From Deltaproteobacteria bacterium (GTDB lineage Bacteria > Myxococcota_A > Polyangia > Polyangiales > Houyiibacteriaceae): a DNA stretch of 64,000 nt. Positions 25,154-33,794 of this stretch are shown here, piece after piece (position 1 is the first letter of the stretch; every line of letters starts with the position of its first letter). The notes under the pieces are model-generated. The model did not search any database, had not been told where the DNA came from, and saw nothing but the letters and a program-made list of their open reading frames with translations. The stretch spans positions 1 to 64,000 of the forward strand of contig JAEPMI010000016.1 in the NCBI GenBank assembly GCA_017644045.1, in the 5' to 3' direction. Position numbers and translations under genes: made by a program.

Positions 25154-26833
25154 ATGAGTGCACGCCTCCGCGCGACCACGACCCTGGCCCTTCTCATGGG
25201 CTTCAGCGGGATCGCGTCCGCCCAGACCGAAGACGAGGCTCCTCCGCCCGCCGACGGCGCCGCCGCGCCCGAGAGCGCCGAGGCCATCGAGCCGGTGGTG
25301 ACCTCCCAGCCGGTGCCGCCGCCCCGCCAGTCCGCTCCGCCGAGCAACGAGCGGATGTGCGAGGACGGCATGGACGACGACGCCGACGGTCTGACCGACT
25401 GCGCGGACGCGGACTGCTTCGAGCACCCGTCCTGCATGTTCGGCGGCGCCGAGGAGCGGAACGACCAGCGCTGCAGCGACTGGGTCGACAACGACGGTGA
25501 CGGCCTCCTCGACTGCGAGGACCCCGACTGCAACGGCCCGGGCATCACCGTCTGCCACGGCTCGGCGCAAGGCTCGGACGGCCCCGAGCGCCTCCACACG
25601 CCCGAAGCGGTGCCCGCCCTCGAGGGCGACCAGAGCGTCGAGAGTCTCATCGGCACCGGCAGCGACGAGAACGGTGAGCGCAACGACTACATGTGCAGCG
25701 ACGGCGTCGACAACGACGGCGACGGGCGCGTGGACTGCGCCGACTTCGGCTGCCGCTTCGATCCGCAGGTCTCGGTCTGCACCGGCAGCCCCGGCTTCCG
25801 CTTCTCGGTCGTCGCCGGTATCGCCGCCAGCTACGACCTCGAGGCGGACACCGACTGGCGCACCGGCGCGGACGTCGAGTTCGAGCGGCTCCAGGTTCGA
25901 GTGCTCGGGCCGATCCCGTACATCTCGAACTCCTTCTTCCTCCTCTCGATGCAGCTCGAGGGCACCTCGCCGCGGCTGACCTTCGCCAACTTCCAGGTCC
26001 CGATCAGCGACCGCGGCCACTACCTGACGGTCAACAGCGGCTCCGGTGGTCTGAGCACCGGCTTCATCGTGAGCCAGGCGAAGCTCCCGCTCCTCGACCG
26101 GACCTTCTACATGCTCAACGCCTTCGAGCAGGGCAACGGCGCTCAGATCGAGCAGGGCGGTCCGCTGACCCCGAACGGTCGGCTCAACTATCGGGTGTTC
26201 GTCGCGGGCGGCAAGGGCCTGCGAACGGGCAACGTCGGCGGCCGACGCACCGAGGGTGGCCTGAACAACTTCGCTTGGGCCGCAGGTGCACAGTTCGGCG
26301 TCGACATCATCGGTCACTTCAACCGCTTCGACTCCCCGATGCTCTACAGCCGCGTGCCGACCACCCTCGCGGTCCTCGTCGGCGGTAAGTACGACCAGCA
26401 GCCGCTCGAGCGCTATCCCGCGGCGAACGCACTCCTGGTCTTCAACCACTCGATCTTCCAGCTCCGTGCGGAGAACTACTTCAAGTGGGCCATCGACTTC
26501 GGTGGCGGGCTCCAGAACGCCTGGAACGTCCAGGCCGGCGTGCTCCTCTGGCCCGAGCACATCTACCTCGCGGCCGACGTCGGTATGTTCATGGCGGACC
26601 CCTACACGAACGCGCCGCTCGACGTCCCGACCAACGCGCTGCCGCGGGTCAACGACATCTTCCGCTTCCGCGTGGCGCTCCACTACTACTGGTACCGGAA
26701 CATCGGCCTCATCGCGCTGCTCTACGACGAGCGGCACGAGGAGAACCCCGGCGTCGCCAGCGAAGGTGGGCTCTTCGAAGAGAACGAGCAGCTCGAGCGG
26801 GAGATCCGGCTCGAGGTCCAGTTCCGCTTCTGA
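25154..26833 (+). CDS. outer-membrane porin-like barrel with N-terminal MopE-like repeats
   Basis: The 559-residue protein has a signal peptide ending IASAQ (residue 24) and a Pro/Ala-rich linker. Three repeats follow of the same Cys/Asp unit as the previous gene (CEDGMDDDADGLTDCADADC, then CSDWVDNDGD... and CSDGVDNDGD...). The rest, about residues 215-559, reads as a phosphate-selective-porin-like barrel ending EIRLEVQFRF. The C-terminal Phe is typical of BAM substrates. The shared repeat and 24-bp spacing point to a complex with the lipoprotein. Confidence 0.8.
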   Translation: MSARLRATTTLALLMGFSGIASAQTEDEAPPPADGAAAPESAEAIEPVVTSQPVPPPRQSAPPSNERMCEDGMDDDADGLTDCADADCFEHPSCMFGGAEERNDQRCSDWVDNDGDGLLDCEDPDCNGPGITVCHGSAQGSDGPERLHTPEAVPALEGDQSVESLIGTGSDENGERNDYMCSDGVDNDGDGRVDCADFGCRFDPQVSVCTGSPGFRFSVVAGIAASYDLEADTDWRTGADVEFERLQVRVLGPIPYISNSFFLLSMQLEGTSPRLTFANFQVPISDRGHYLTVNSGSGGLSTGFIVSQAKLPLLDRTFYMLNAFEQGNGAQIEQGGPLTPNGRLNYRVFVAGGKGLRTGNVGGRRTEGGLNNFAWAAGAQFGVDIIGHFNRFDSPMLYSRVPTTLAVLVGGKYDQQPLERYPAANALLVFNHSIFQLRAENYFKWAIDFGGGLQNAWNVQAGVLLWPEHIYLAADVGMFMADPYTNAPLDVPTNALPRVNDIFRFRVALHYYWYRNIGLIALLYDERHEENPGVASEGGLFEENEQLEREIRLEVQFRF

Positions 26834-26859
26834 TCGCCCGGGGGTCGGCGCCCTTGGGC

Positions 26860-26865
26860 TATGCT
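26860..26865 (+). promoter_or_regulatory. TANNNT -10 box, leaderless-type
   Basis: TATGCT ends 9 nt before the ATG at 26875, without a Shine-Dalgarno. Confidence 0.45.
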
Positions 26866-26874
26866 CCGGCTCCC

Positions 26875-27453
26875 ATGCGCACCCTCCTCGTAGTGGCCCT
26901 CGGCCTCTCGGCCGCCTGTGGCGCGTCCATTCCGACCCGCTTCGTCGTCGAGAAGGATCTCGACGACTTCGCGTACCGTCGGTACCAGCACGTGTTGGAC
27001 GTCGAGTTCCAGGTCGCGAACAACCCGGCCGAGGGACACACCGCGACCTACTTCCGGCGCGGCGACCGCGTGGCCATCGCGACGGCCTTCGTGAGCGTCT
27101 ACGAGAAGGCCCCAGGCCTGGCCGAGGAGATCCGCGAGCGCATCGAGGACCTCGCCACCTACGAGACCTCGGTCGAGAAGCGGGAGGGCGACTGGGTCTG
27201 GATCCTCCAGGGCGACGCGCCCTGGGTGCTCTGGGTCAGCGCCAACCGGGTGGTGAAGCTCGGCGGCCCGCCCGGCGGCGAGGTGCCCGAAGCGCTCCTC
27301 GAGGAGTACCTCGACATCTACCCGAGCGACCTGACCCAGACCGGCTCCGCGGACGAAGACGCCGAGAGCGCCGGTCCGTCGCAGGCGATCGTGGAGGAGT
27401 CCGAGGAGCTCGAGGTGCCGACATCGCTCCAAGAGGGGACGCCCCGTGAGTGA
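26875..27453 (+). CDS. hypothetical lipoprotein
   Basis: The 192-residue protein has a lipobox (SAACG, Cys15), a mixed alpha/beta core (FQVANNPAEGHTATYFRRGD, WVWILQGDAPWVLWVSANRV) and a long acidic C-terminal tail. No family recognised. The 41-bp gap from the porin gene contains a putative promoter, so it may be expressed both with the porin and alone. Its last codons overlap the hisC start by 8 bp. Confidence 0.65.
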   Translation: MRTLLVVALGLSAACGASIPTRFVVEKDLDDFAYRRYQHVLDVEFQVANNPAEGHTATYFRRGDRVAIATAFVSVYEKAPGLAEEIRERIEDLATYETSVEKREGDWVWILQGDAPWVLWVSANRVVKLGGPPGGEVPEALLEEYLDIYPSDLTQTGSADEDAESAGPSQAIVEESEELEVPTSLQEGTPRE

Positions 27454-28534
27454 GGCTCGAGGGCCGATGGCCCGACTCAAACCCGTACTGGCGGAGCTGA
27501 AGGCCTACACCGTCCCGGCGACGCCCCCGCCGGTGAAGCTGGACGCGAACGAATCGCCGTGGCCCCTGCCCGAAGACGCGCGCCGCGCGATCGGGGACGC
27601 GGTCGCCGCCCTTCCCTTCCATCGCTACCCGGACGGTCGCGCCACCGAGCTTCGCGCGGCCCTCGCCGAGTGGCTCGGTGCCGAGAGGGACGAGCTCGTC
27701 ATCGGCGCCGGGAGCGACGAGGTCATCGCCATGCTCATGCAGGCGTTCGCCGCTCCGAGCGACGGCCGACCGCCGAGTGTGCTGTGGCCGGGACCGAGCT
27801 TCGTAATGTACCGCATCACCGGGCTCTCCCACGGTTTCGTACCGGTCGAGGTCGACCTGAAACCCGACTTCACCCTCGACCCCGACGCGATGGCCGCCGC
27901 CTTCGCCGAGCATCGCCCGTCCCTCGCGTTCTATGCGACGCCGAACAACCCGACGGGCAACGCCTTCGACGAGGCCACCCTGCGCGCGCTCATCGAAGCA
28001 AACCCCGACACGCTCCACATCCTCGACGAGGCCTACGGCCCCTTCGCCCGTGAGCCCGGTGGCTCGGCCCACAGCCTCTCGCCCTGGCTCGCCGAGTATC
28101 CGAACGTCGGCGTCCTCGGCACGGTCTCGAAGGTCGGCCTCGCCGCGCTACGCATCGGCTGGGTCCGGTTGCGCCCGGAGATGGCGGCCGAGATCGAGAA
28201 GGTCCGCCAACCCTTCAACCTGTCCGCCACCGCCCAGGCCGCGGCCACGGTCCTGCTGACGGACCACGCGAAGGTCATCGAGGACGCCGCCCAGTCGATC
28301 GTCCGCGAACGCACCCGACTCCACGCCGCCCTCGCCGAACGCGACATGGACCCACAGCCTTCCCTGGCTAACTTCATCCTCGCCCGCGTCCCCGCCTCCG
28401 CGAAGGAGGCCCTGCTCGCCAAGGGCGTCGCGCTCCGCTTCTTCGGCGACCCGCGCCTCGACGGCTGGGCCCGCATCACCGTCGGCACCCCCGCCGAGAC
28501 GGACGCGCTGCTCGCCGCGCTCGACTCCCTCTAG
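27446..28534 (+). CDS. hisC: histidinol-phosphate aminotransferase
   Basis: The 362-residue PLP enzyme has LDANESPWPLP, RYPDGRATELRAALA, YATPNNPTGN, LDEAYGPF and the lysine motif TVSKVGLAALRIGW (Lys229), all as in HisC. It converts imidazole-acetol phosphate and glutamate to histidinol phosphate and 2-oxoglutarate. The GTG at 27446 has AGAGGGG 7 nt upstream; an ATG at 27467 is the alternative. No other his genes lie near, and it follows envelope genes, so a related aminotransferase specificity cannot be excluded. Confidence 0.85.
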   Translation: MSEARGPMARLKPVLAELKAYTVPATPPPVKLDANESPWPLPEDARRAIGDAVAALPFHRYPDGRATELRAALAEWLGAERDELVIGAGSDEVIAMLMQAFAAPSDGRPPSVLWPGPSFVMYRITGLSHGFVPVEVDLKPDFTLDPDAMAAAFAEHRPSLAFYATPNNPTGNAFDEATLRALIEANPDTLHILDEAYGPFAREPGGSAHSLSPWLAEYPNVGVLGTVSKVGLAALRIGWVRLRPEMAAEIEKVRQPFNLSATAQAAATVLLTDHAKVIEDAAQSIVRERTRLHAALAERDMDPQPSLANFILARVPASAKEALLAKGVALRFFGDPRLDGWARITVGTPAETDALLAALDSL

Positions 28535-28566
28535 CGCCCAGCGTCGCCCAATCGGCCCGGTTTCAG

Positions 28567-28731
28567 CTTTGCCTCGCACCGAGCCACGAAGCCACAGAGT
28601 TCACGGAGAGACGAAACTGGATTGGGTGGCCGGCGGTCGTCGACGCAACCGCCGGCGTCGACGCATGCTCGCTCCCGCGACTCGTCGTTTCCCAAACCCT
28701 CTGTGACTCCGTGACTCCGTGCGAGGCAAAG
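28567..28731. repeat. 33-nt inverted repeat flanking a GC-rich core (MITE-like element)
   Basis: Arms at 28567-28599 and 28699-28731 are reverse complements with about four mismatches. They contain the CACGGAG/CTCCGTG direct-repeat pattern found in interspersed elements of several phyla. The 99-nt centre holds a second inverted pair, GCCGGCGGT and ACCGCCGGC. It fills most of the 234-bp gap between convergent hisC and the DUF2254 gene. No coding capacity is visible. Confidence 0.6.
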
Positions 28732-28768
28732 GGCACAGCGGGTTGGATTGAAGCCTGGGCGGGGGTGG

Positions 28769-30499
28769 CTACCCGGGGACGGCGAATTCGTCCGACGACT
28801 CTTCCTTGCCCGGGTCGGCGCCGCCGCCGGGGACGTCGTGGAGCATCTTCTCGGTCTCCCGCGAGTCTCGCGCCTGGTGCGCCTCGGCCGCCGAGGGCGC
28901 GAAGAGCTCCTCGGGCAGGTAGCTCTTGCGGGGCAGGTCCTCGAACCAGGAGAAGAAGGTCACCAGCTCGCGCTTCCGCTCGGGCGGCAGGTAGTCGAAG
29001 TTCACGCCGCGGTCGCTGATCTCCCAGAACTCGCTCGACTGCACGTTGAGCAGCTCGTCGCGAATGCTCGCGAGCCGGTCCCGACGCTCGGGCTCCATGT
29101 CGCGGAAGATGTCGCGCGCCCAGTCGTCGGCGCCCTTCTGGAGGTAGAAGGTCGCCAGCTTCACCTGAGCCTTGCGGACGCCGCGGAGGCTGATCTCCTG
29201 GACCTCGCTCTCGCTCTCCTTGTCGACCTGCAGGAAGATGTGAAGCAGCTCCCGCGCCGCTGGCGACTTCTTCTCGAAGGCGATCTCGTTGAGCTCGCAC
29301 AGGTCGTAGGCGACCGTCTCGAGAATGAAGGGCAGCTTGGCGTTGAAGCTGACCAACCCGTAGTACTTGAAGTAGCGCGCGACCTCGACCGCCGGGAGCC
29401 CCTCGTTGTGGTGCAAGACGCTCTCGGCGAGCAGGCGGTACTGGTGCAGCACGTTGTACGCGGTGCGCACGTCGCGCGCGTTCACCGTGGCTCGCAGGTA
29501 GGTGTTGAAGAACTTCACCACCAGGTCGAAGAGCTCCTGGTTGCCCACCTCGAGCGCGGCCTCGGCGATGTGCCGGGTGTTGATGGCGACCAGGTAGTTG
29601 ATGTCGCGCATCTTGTTGAGCGCTTCGTTGTAGAGCGTCTGGTACTTCCGGAGCACCTTCATCTCGAACCAGATCCGCCGGCGGGTCACCGCGTCCAGCA
29701 CCTCGTCCGACATCGAGACGAAGTCGGGGTTGTGCGCGAGCTCCCCGTCGATGCGGAACCAGTCGTCCGACAGGTCCTTTCGCACCGGCTGGTAGTCGAT
29801 GACCATCGCCTGGAGCGCGTCGACGCTCGCCATGGAGACGCCCTTGTCCTTGTGCTCCATCGCGTTCAGCCCGACGTCGGCCAGCTGCTCGACACCACGC
29901 ACCGCCTCCGCCTTCCGGAAGCCGATGGACAGATGTCGGCGCGCGATGGCTCGGATCGTCTGCACCCGGATGCGGTCCACGATCTGGATCGGGTTCAGGA
30001 AGTCGAACACGAAGGCGAAGTAGGGGAGCAGGAGCAGCAGACCCAGGCCCAGCATCCCCATCGAGACGACCACACCGATGTAGGGAACGTAGCCGCTGCC
30101 GTCGCCGCCGTTGTCGAAGGTCATCTGGACGAGCACCGCGGTCATGGCCGTGACCACGAAGAACCCCATCACCGCCGAGTTCACCGGCTCGCTGATGAAG
30201 AGCTCCGTGATCCGGTGCGTGTACCGGTTCGACGCGAGCTCCACGATGATGGCGACGACGGTGATGGCGATGCCGAGCACTGCCGCGACCACCTCGCCGG
30301 CGCTCGCGATCGCGTTCGCCGCCGACTCGGGGTTCGGATGACCGAGCAGCGCCAGCTTGGAGAAGTCGCCCCCGGTGTCGATCCAGAGGGTGAGCAAGAA
30401 GATCGCGGTGGAGACCCCCAGCAAGAGCAGCAGGGGGAAGAGCCAGATCCGGAGGGAGTGGCGGTCCCTCATCGAGACGGACTCGTCGTCGGAAGCCAT
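28769..30499 (-). CDS. DUF2254 family predicted membrane protein
   Basis: The 576-residue protein has four hydrophobic segments in the first 180 residues (WLFPLLLLLGVSTAIFLLTL, VVAAVLGIAITVVAIIVELA, VMGFFVVTAMTAVLV, SMGMLGLGLLLLLPYFAFVF). A long cytoplasmic helical region follows, typical of DUF2254, with RYTHRITELF after the second segment. The family has no assigned function. The soluble part, about 400 residues, is larger than in many relatives. It is transcribed alone from a putative leaderless promoter (TATCCT). Confidence 0.75.
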   Translation of the reverse strand: MASDDESVSMRDRHSLRIWLFPLLLLLGVSTAIFLLTLWIDTGGDFSKLALLGHPNPESAANAIASAGEVVAAVLGIAITVVAIIVELASNRYTHRITELFISEPVNSAVMGFFVVTAMTAVLVQMTFDNGGDGSGYVPYIGVVVSMGMLGLGLLLLLPYFAFVFDFLNPIQIVDRIRVQTIRAIARRHLSIGFRKAEAVRGVEQLADVGLNAMEHKDKGVSMASVDALQAMVIDYQPVRKDLSDDWFRIDGELAHNPDFVSMSDEVLDAVTRRRIWFEMKVLRKYQTLYNEALNKMRDINYLVAINTRHIAEAALEVGNQELFDLVVKFFNTYLRATVNARDVRTAYNVLHQYRLLAESVLHHNEGLPAVEVARYFKYYGLVSFNAKLPFILETVAYDLCELNEIAFEKKSPAARELLHIFLQVDKESESEVQEISLRGVRKAQVKLATFYLQKGADDWARDIFRDMEPERRDRLASIRDELLNVQSSEFWEISDRGVNFDYLPPERKRELVTFFSWFEDLPRKSYLPEELFAPSAAEAHQARDSRETEKMLHDVPGGGADPGKEESSDEFAVPG

Positions 30500-30507
30500 T
30501 CGCTCGG

Positions 30508-30513
30508 AGGATA
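30508..30513 (-). promoter_or_regulatory. TANNNT -10 box, leaderless-type
   Basis: TATCCT on the minus strand ends 8 nt before the ATG at 30499. CTCCGAG between could act as a weak ribosome binding site, so leaderless use is not certain. Confidence 0.4.
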
Positions 30514-30586
30514 CCAGTTGAGGGACGTCGATTGGGTCCTGGGGAACGCGAGCCCGATGCGCGTGCGGTCACGTCGAGGCTCGTAC

Positions 30587-30592
30587 TATGCT
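30587..30592 (+). promoter_or_regulatory. TANNNT -10 box, leaderless-type
   Basis: TATGCT ends 6 nt before the GTG at 30599, without a Shine-Dalgarno. It also helps choose this start over the ATG at 30557. Confidence 0.5.
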
Positions 30593-30598
30593 CCCGCC

Positions 30599-31438
30599 GT
30601 GCACGGGGACCGTCGCCGGGGGACCAGAGGAGGGGCATGCGCGCTGATGTGCGGCGTCCTCCTGGTGAGCGCAGGTGCCCTCGCGCAGGAGGCGGCGCCC
30701 TCGACCTTCCCTGGTCAGCAGGGCCCGGCCGTCCAGCCGGCTCAGCCGGCGCCCGCGCCTGCTCAACCGGCGCAGCCGCAGTGGCAGCAGCCCGCGGCCG
30801 CTCCCCGGACCCCCCAGCCGCGCGAGCCCCGCCTCTCCGCCGACGAGCACACCTGCGAGACTCTCTTCGACGACGAAGAGGGCCTCGACCAAGGCGAGGA
30901 GTGCTTCCGCGACGACGACGTCCACTGGCGCTGGCAGCTCGTGTTCCTGACGGGCCCGACCCGGACCGACGACTGGGACGACTCCCTCGCCGCCCGCGGC
31001 TACGGCCCCTCGGACGTATACTTCGGCGGCGAGACCTCCCTCCTCCGGACGCTCGGCTCCTTCTTCGCCATCGGCGGCCGCACCTCGGTGCGCGACCTCC
31101 GCTGGCTCCACCACGAGCGTCCGGCCGCGGCGGTCTTCGGCTGGGATCTCCTCCTGGCGGCCGAGCTCCGTTTCGCATTGGGCGCAAAGGAGATCTTCTT
31201 CGCCGGCCTCGACGCCGGGGTGGGCATCGGCCTGGCCTTCTCGCGCGTGAACGACGGTCGCGCCACCGACGTCGGATGGCGGCTCCAAGGAGACGTGGCC
31301 CTCGGCCTGCGCCTGGTCGGCCCAGCGGCTGCCATCGTTCGGCTGGGCTACGACCACTTCCCCGTGACCATCGGTGACTCGCTCGACGCTCAGCTCGGCG
31401 GCTTCCGGGTCACGCTCGGCGTGGAGGTCCGCGAGTGA
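30599..31438 (+). CDS. exported protein with Pro/Gln-rich linker and barrel-like domain
   Basis: The GTG at 30599 gives 279 residues: a signal sequence (MCGVLLVSAGALAQ), a Pro/Ala/Gln-rich linker at about 30-75, a short acidic Cys pair region, and a C-terminal half with barrel-like strands (FFAIGGRTSVRDLR, FAGLDAGVGIGLAFSRV, GFRVTLGVEVRE). An outer-membrane beta-barrel tethered by a flexible linker is the best guess. The next gene starts in its stop codon (GTGA). Confidence 0.65.
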   Translation: MHGDRRRGTRGGACALMCGVLLVSAGALAQEAAPSTFPGQQGPAVQPAQPAPAPAQPAQPQWQQPAAAPRTPQPREPRLSADEHTCETLFDDEEGLDQGEECFRDDDVHWRWQLVFLTGPTRTDDWDDSLAARGYGPSDVYFGGETSLLRTLGSFFAIGGRTSVRDLRWLHHERPAAAVFGWDLLLAAELRFALGAKEIFFAGLDAGVGIGLAFSRVNDGRATDVGWRLQGDVALGLRLVGPAAAIVRLGYDHFPVTIGDSLDAQLGGFRVTLGVEVRE

Positions 31439-32046
31439 CCCCGCGCTCCCCGATTCTCCGACTCGGGCTCCACGCCCTGCTCTTCTGCCTCGCGTGCCGA
31501 CAGGCGCCGGAGGGCGATCCGCTGCTCCTCGAGGAGAGCTTCGAGACCCCCTGCGACGACACCGAGTGCGAGTGGGCCCAGGTCCTCGGCGACCCCGGCG
31601 GGGCCGAGTGGGTGAGCACCGTCCACCCCGGCGAGCACGGCCTCGTGATCCAGCCCGGCGTCACCGTTCGCAAGCCCTACGAGCTCGATCCACGCGGCGT
31701 GCAGGTCATGAGCGGGGCGCTCCTCGGGGTCGCGTCCGCCCGCTGTGATCCCGGTGGCCAGCTGGACTTCGAGGTCCTCGTCCGGGACGAACGAGGCGGC
31801 GCCGACGCCTATGGTGGCCGCCCCTCGCTCCCCACGGAGTGGGGGATCCCCATCAGCTTCGCCCTCACCAGTGACTTCGCCCTGAGCGATGGGGGCATGG
31901 CGATCGGGACCACGACGTCGGATCTGGAGGTCACCTCCATCCTGATCCGCAGCTCCGGCTCCGCCCCGTGCACCATCGACCACCTGCGGGTCGATGGCTT
32001 CAACCGGGCCGGTCGAGCGCCCGAGAGCGCCTGCGACGGCGACTGA
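31435..32046 (+). CDS. hypothetical lipoprotein
   Basis: The 203-residue protein has a signal peptide with a lipobox (CLACR, Cys21) and a beta-sandwich-like body (VLGDPGGAEWVSTVHPGEHG, IDHLRVDGF), reminiscent of carbohydrate-binding jelly rolls but without a certain match. It starts at a GTG overlapping the stop of the upstream barrel-like gene by 4 bp, so the two are probably expressed and used together at the outer membrane. Confidence 0.65.
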   Translation: MTPRSPILRLGLHALLFCLACRQAPEGDPLLLEESFETPCDDTECEWAQVLGDPGGAEWVSTVHPGEHGLVIQPGVTVRKPYELDPRGVQVMSGALLGVASARCDPGGQLDFEVLVRDERGGADAYGGRPSLPTEWGIPISFALTSDFALSDGGMAIGTTTSDLEVTSILIRSSGSAPCTIDHLRVDGFNRAGRAPESACDGD

Positions 32047-32090
32047 GCCACCCACTCCCAAGCGAGGGATGCGTGGCTCCATAACGTTGC

Positions 32091-32096
32091 TATACA
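32091..32096 (+). promoter_or_regulatory. TATACA -10 box of the HD-domain gene
   Basis: TATACA in the 82-bp gap would start transcription near 32103, giving a leader of about 26 nt with GAAGG before the ATG at 32129. No convincing -35 element. Confidence 0.4.
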
Positions 32097-32128
32097 GGGA
32101 GTTCGTTTCCCATTGGGACGAAGGTGCG

Positions 32129-33088
32129 ATGACGACCCCGGAACGACAGACTCCGCCGCGCGAGCGGCAGGAAGTCGGGCGCGATCCCGACGTGACCCGA
32201 GCGCGCGAGGCGCTTCGCTGGGCGGCGGAGCGCGCAGAGAAGGAGCCTTCGAGCGCTCCCGAGCCAGCTCGACCGACCCCCGCCGACTGGCGCGCGCTGG
32301 ACGTGGCCGAGGTGCGCGGAGCCCTGGACCCGATGATCGTGCTGCCGGGTGCCGAGCACGGCCTGGATGCCCTCGAGCGCCTCGGCTTCCTCGACGCCTG
32401 GCTCCCCGAGGTCGCCTCCATGGTCGGCTTCGGTGACAACGAGTGGCGCCACAAGGACGTCTGGAAGCACACCAAGCAGGTCGTCCGTCAGTCGGTCCCG
32501 CGCCTCTCCGTTCGTTGGGGAGCGCTCCTCCACGACATCGGCAAGCCCCGCACTCGGAAGATCGACGACCGCGGCCGCGTGACCTTCCATGGTCACGCCG
32601 AGGTCGGCGCGCGGATGTTCCGTCGCAAGACCGCCAAGCGTCTCGCCTTCGAGGGAGAGCTCGGCGACCGCATCCACTTCCTCATCCTCCATCACCTGCG
32701 CCCGAGCCAGTACGAGGCCGGCTGGACGGACTCGGCCGTGCGCCGCTTCCACCAGCAGATGGGCGACGGGCTGACGGATCTGCTCGATCTGAGCCGCGCC
32801 GACATCACGACCAAGCGACCCGAGAAGCGCAAGCGCGGGGTCCGCAACATCGCCGACCTCCGGAAGCGCATCGAAGGTCTCGCCGAAGAGGACTCGAAGC
32901 CGAAGCCGCTCCCGAAGGGGCTCGGCAAGGCCATCATGGACCGCTTCGGCGTCCCGCCGTCGAAGCAGCTCGGCGACCTGATGAAGATGCTCGAGGAGAC
33001 CGTCGAGAACGGTGAGCTCGAGGTGCAGGGCGACTTCGACCTCTACCTCGACCACCTGGACGCGAACCGCGAGCGCTACGGCCTCTGA
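32129..33088 (+). CDS. HD-domain phosphohydrolase related to tRNA nucleotidyltransferase C-termini
   Basis: The 319-residue soluble protein has an intact HD domain: EWRHKDVWKHTKQVV, then RWGALLHDIGKPRTR with the metal-binding HD pair, GHAEVGARMFRR and a later HHLRPSQY. The order and spacing resemble the HD half of bacterial CCA-adding enzymes, but the nucleotidyltransferase half is missing. The first 85 residues are charged and disordered-looking. A metal-dependent phosphohydrolase activity is likely; the substrate is unknown. The start is supported by GAAGG. Confidence 0.75.
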   Translation: MTTPERQTPPRERQEVGRDPDVTRAREALRWAAERAEKEPSSAPEPARPTPADWRALDVAEVRGALDPMIVLPGAEHGLDALERLGFLDAWLPEVASMVGFGDNEWRHKDVWKHTKQVVRQSVPRLSVRWGALLHDIGKPRTRKIDDRGRVTFHGHAEVGARMFRRKTAKRLAFEGELGDRIHFLILHHLRPSQYEAGWTDSAVRRFHQQMGDGLTDLLDLSRADITTKRPEKRKRGVRNIADLRKRIEGLAEEDSKPKPLPKGLGKAIMDRFGVPPSKQLGDLMKMLEETVENGELEVQGDFDLYLDHLDANRERYGL

Positions 33089-33153
33089 CGACGGATTCGC
33101 CCGACCGGATCGAGCGCTGACATTTCCGGCGAGGGCACCGCGTAGGGGTGGGC

Positions 33154-33792
33154 ATGACGCACACCGCCGACCCCGCGTTCTGGAACGAGCTCGCCGAGCG
33201 CTACGCCGCCAAGCCGGTGGAGGACCCGAGCGCCTTCGACCGGAAGATCGCCGTGACCAAGTCCGAGATGGAGCCCACCGATGTCGTTCTCGACATCGGC
33301 TGCGGCACGGGCTCGCTGGCCTTGCGCCTCGCCGGGTCCGCCGCCGAGGTCCACGGGCTCGATCTCTCCAGCGAGATGATCCGCATCGCTCGCGAGAAGG
33401 CCGAGCGCGCGGGCGCGGACAACGTCACCTTCCACACCGGGCCCTTCGACGAGACCTTCGACACCTTCGAGAGCGAGAGCCTCGACGGCGTGTGCGCCTA
33501 CAGCCTGCTCCACCTGCTCGACGACCGAGCCGCTGCCCTCTGGCAGATCCACCGCCTCCTCAAGCCGGGCGGCTTCTTCATCTCCTCGACCGTCTGTCTC
33601 GGCGAGAGCTGGATCCCCTATGGCGCGATCCTGCCGGTGATGCGTTGGCTCGGAAAGGCGCCATGGGTCGACGTGGTCTCCAAGGCCGAGATCGCGACGG
33701 TCATCGAGGACGCCGGCTTCGTCGACCTCGCGCAGCCCGACGTCGGGGCGAAGCCGATCATCGGCTTCATGGTCGCCATCAAGCCTCGCTAG
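33154..33792 (+). CDS. class I SAM-dependent methyltransferase
   Basis: The 212-residue enzyme has motif I VVLDIGCGTGSLALRLA (about residues 46-62), motif II acidic GLDLS, and FDETFDTFESESLDGVCAYS with LLKPGGFF as post-motif III. It is close to the small-molecule methyltransferase group. AGGGG 7 nt before the ATG at 33154 favours that start over the GTG 6 nt earlier. The substrate cannot be inferred. It ends 2 bp from the convergent kinase gene. Confidence 0.8.
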   Translation: MTHTADPAFWNELAERYAAKPVEDPSAFDRKIAVTKSEMEPTDVVLDIGCGTGSLALRLAGSAAEVHGLDLSSEMIRIAREKAERAGADNVTFHTGPFDETFDTFESESLDGVCAYSLLHLLDDRAAALWQIHRLLKPGGFFISSTVCLGESWIPYGAILPVMRWLGKAPWVDVVSKAEIATVIEDAGFVDLAQPDVGAKPIIGFMVAIKPR

Positions 33793-33794
33793 CG

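Noticed and set aside
23831-26737. A minus-strand open frame of 968 codons opposite the nuclease/MopE-repeat run
   Set aside because: Its Val/Ala/Glu-rich sequence mirrors the Asp/Cys repeats of the real genes and has no start signal or family match.
27446-28534. A possible pseudo-hisC because the lysine motif is one residue shorter than SKAFGLA-type versions
   Set aside because: SKVGLAALRIGW-type motifs occur in functional HisC proteins and all other motifs and length are normal.
28563-31187. A minus-strand open frame of 874 codons overlapping the DUF2254 gene
   Set aside because: Arg/Pro/Gly-rich shadow in another frame; the DUF2254 frame has membrane helices and family motifs.
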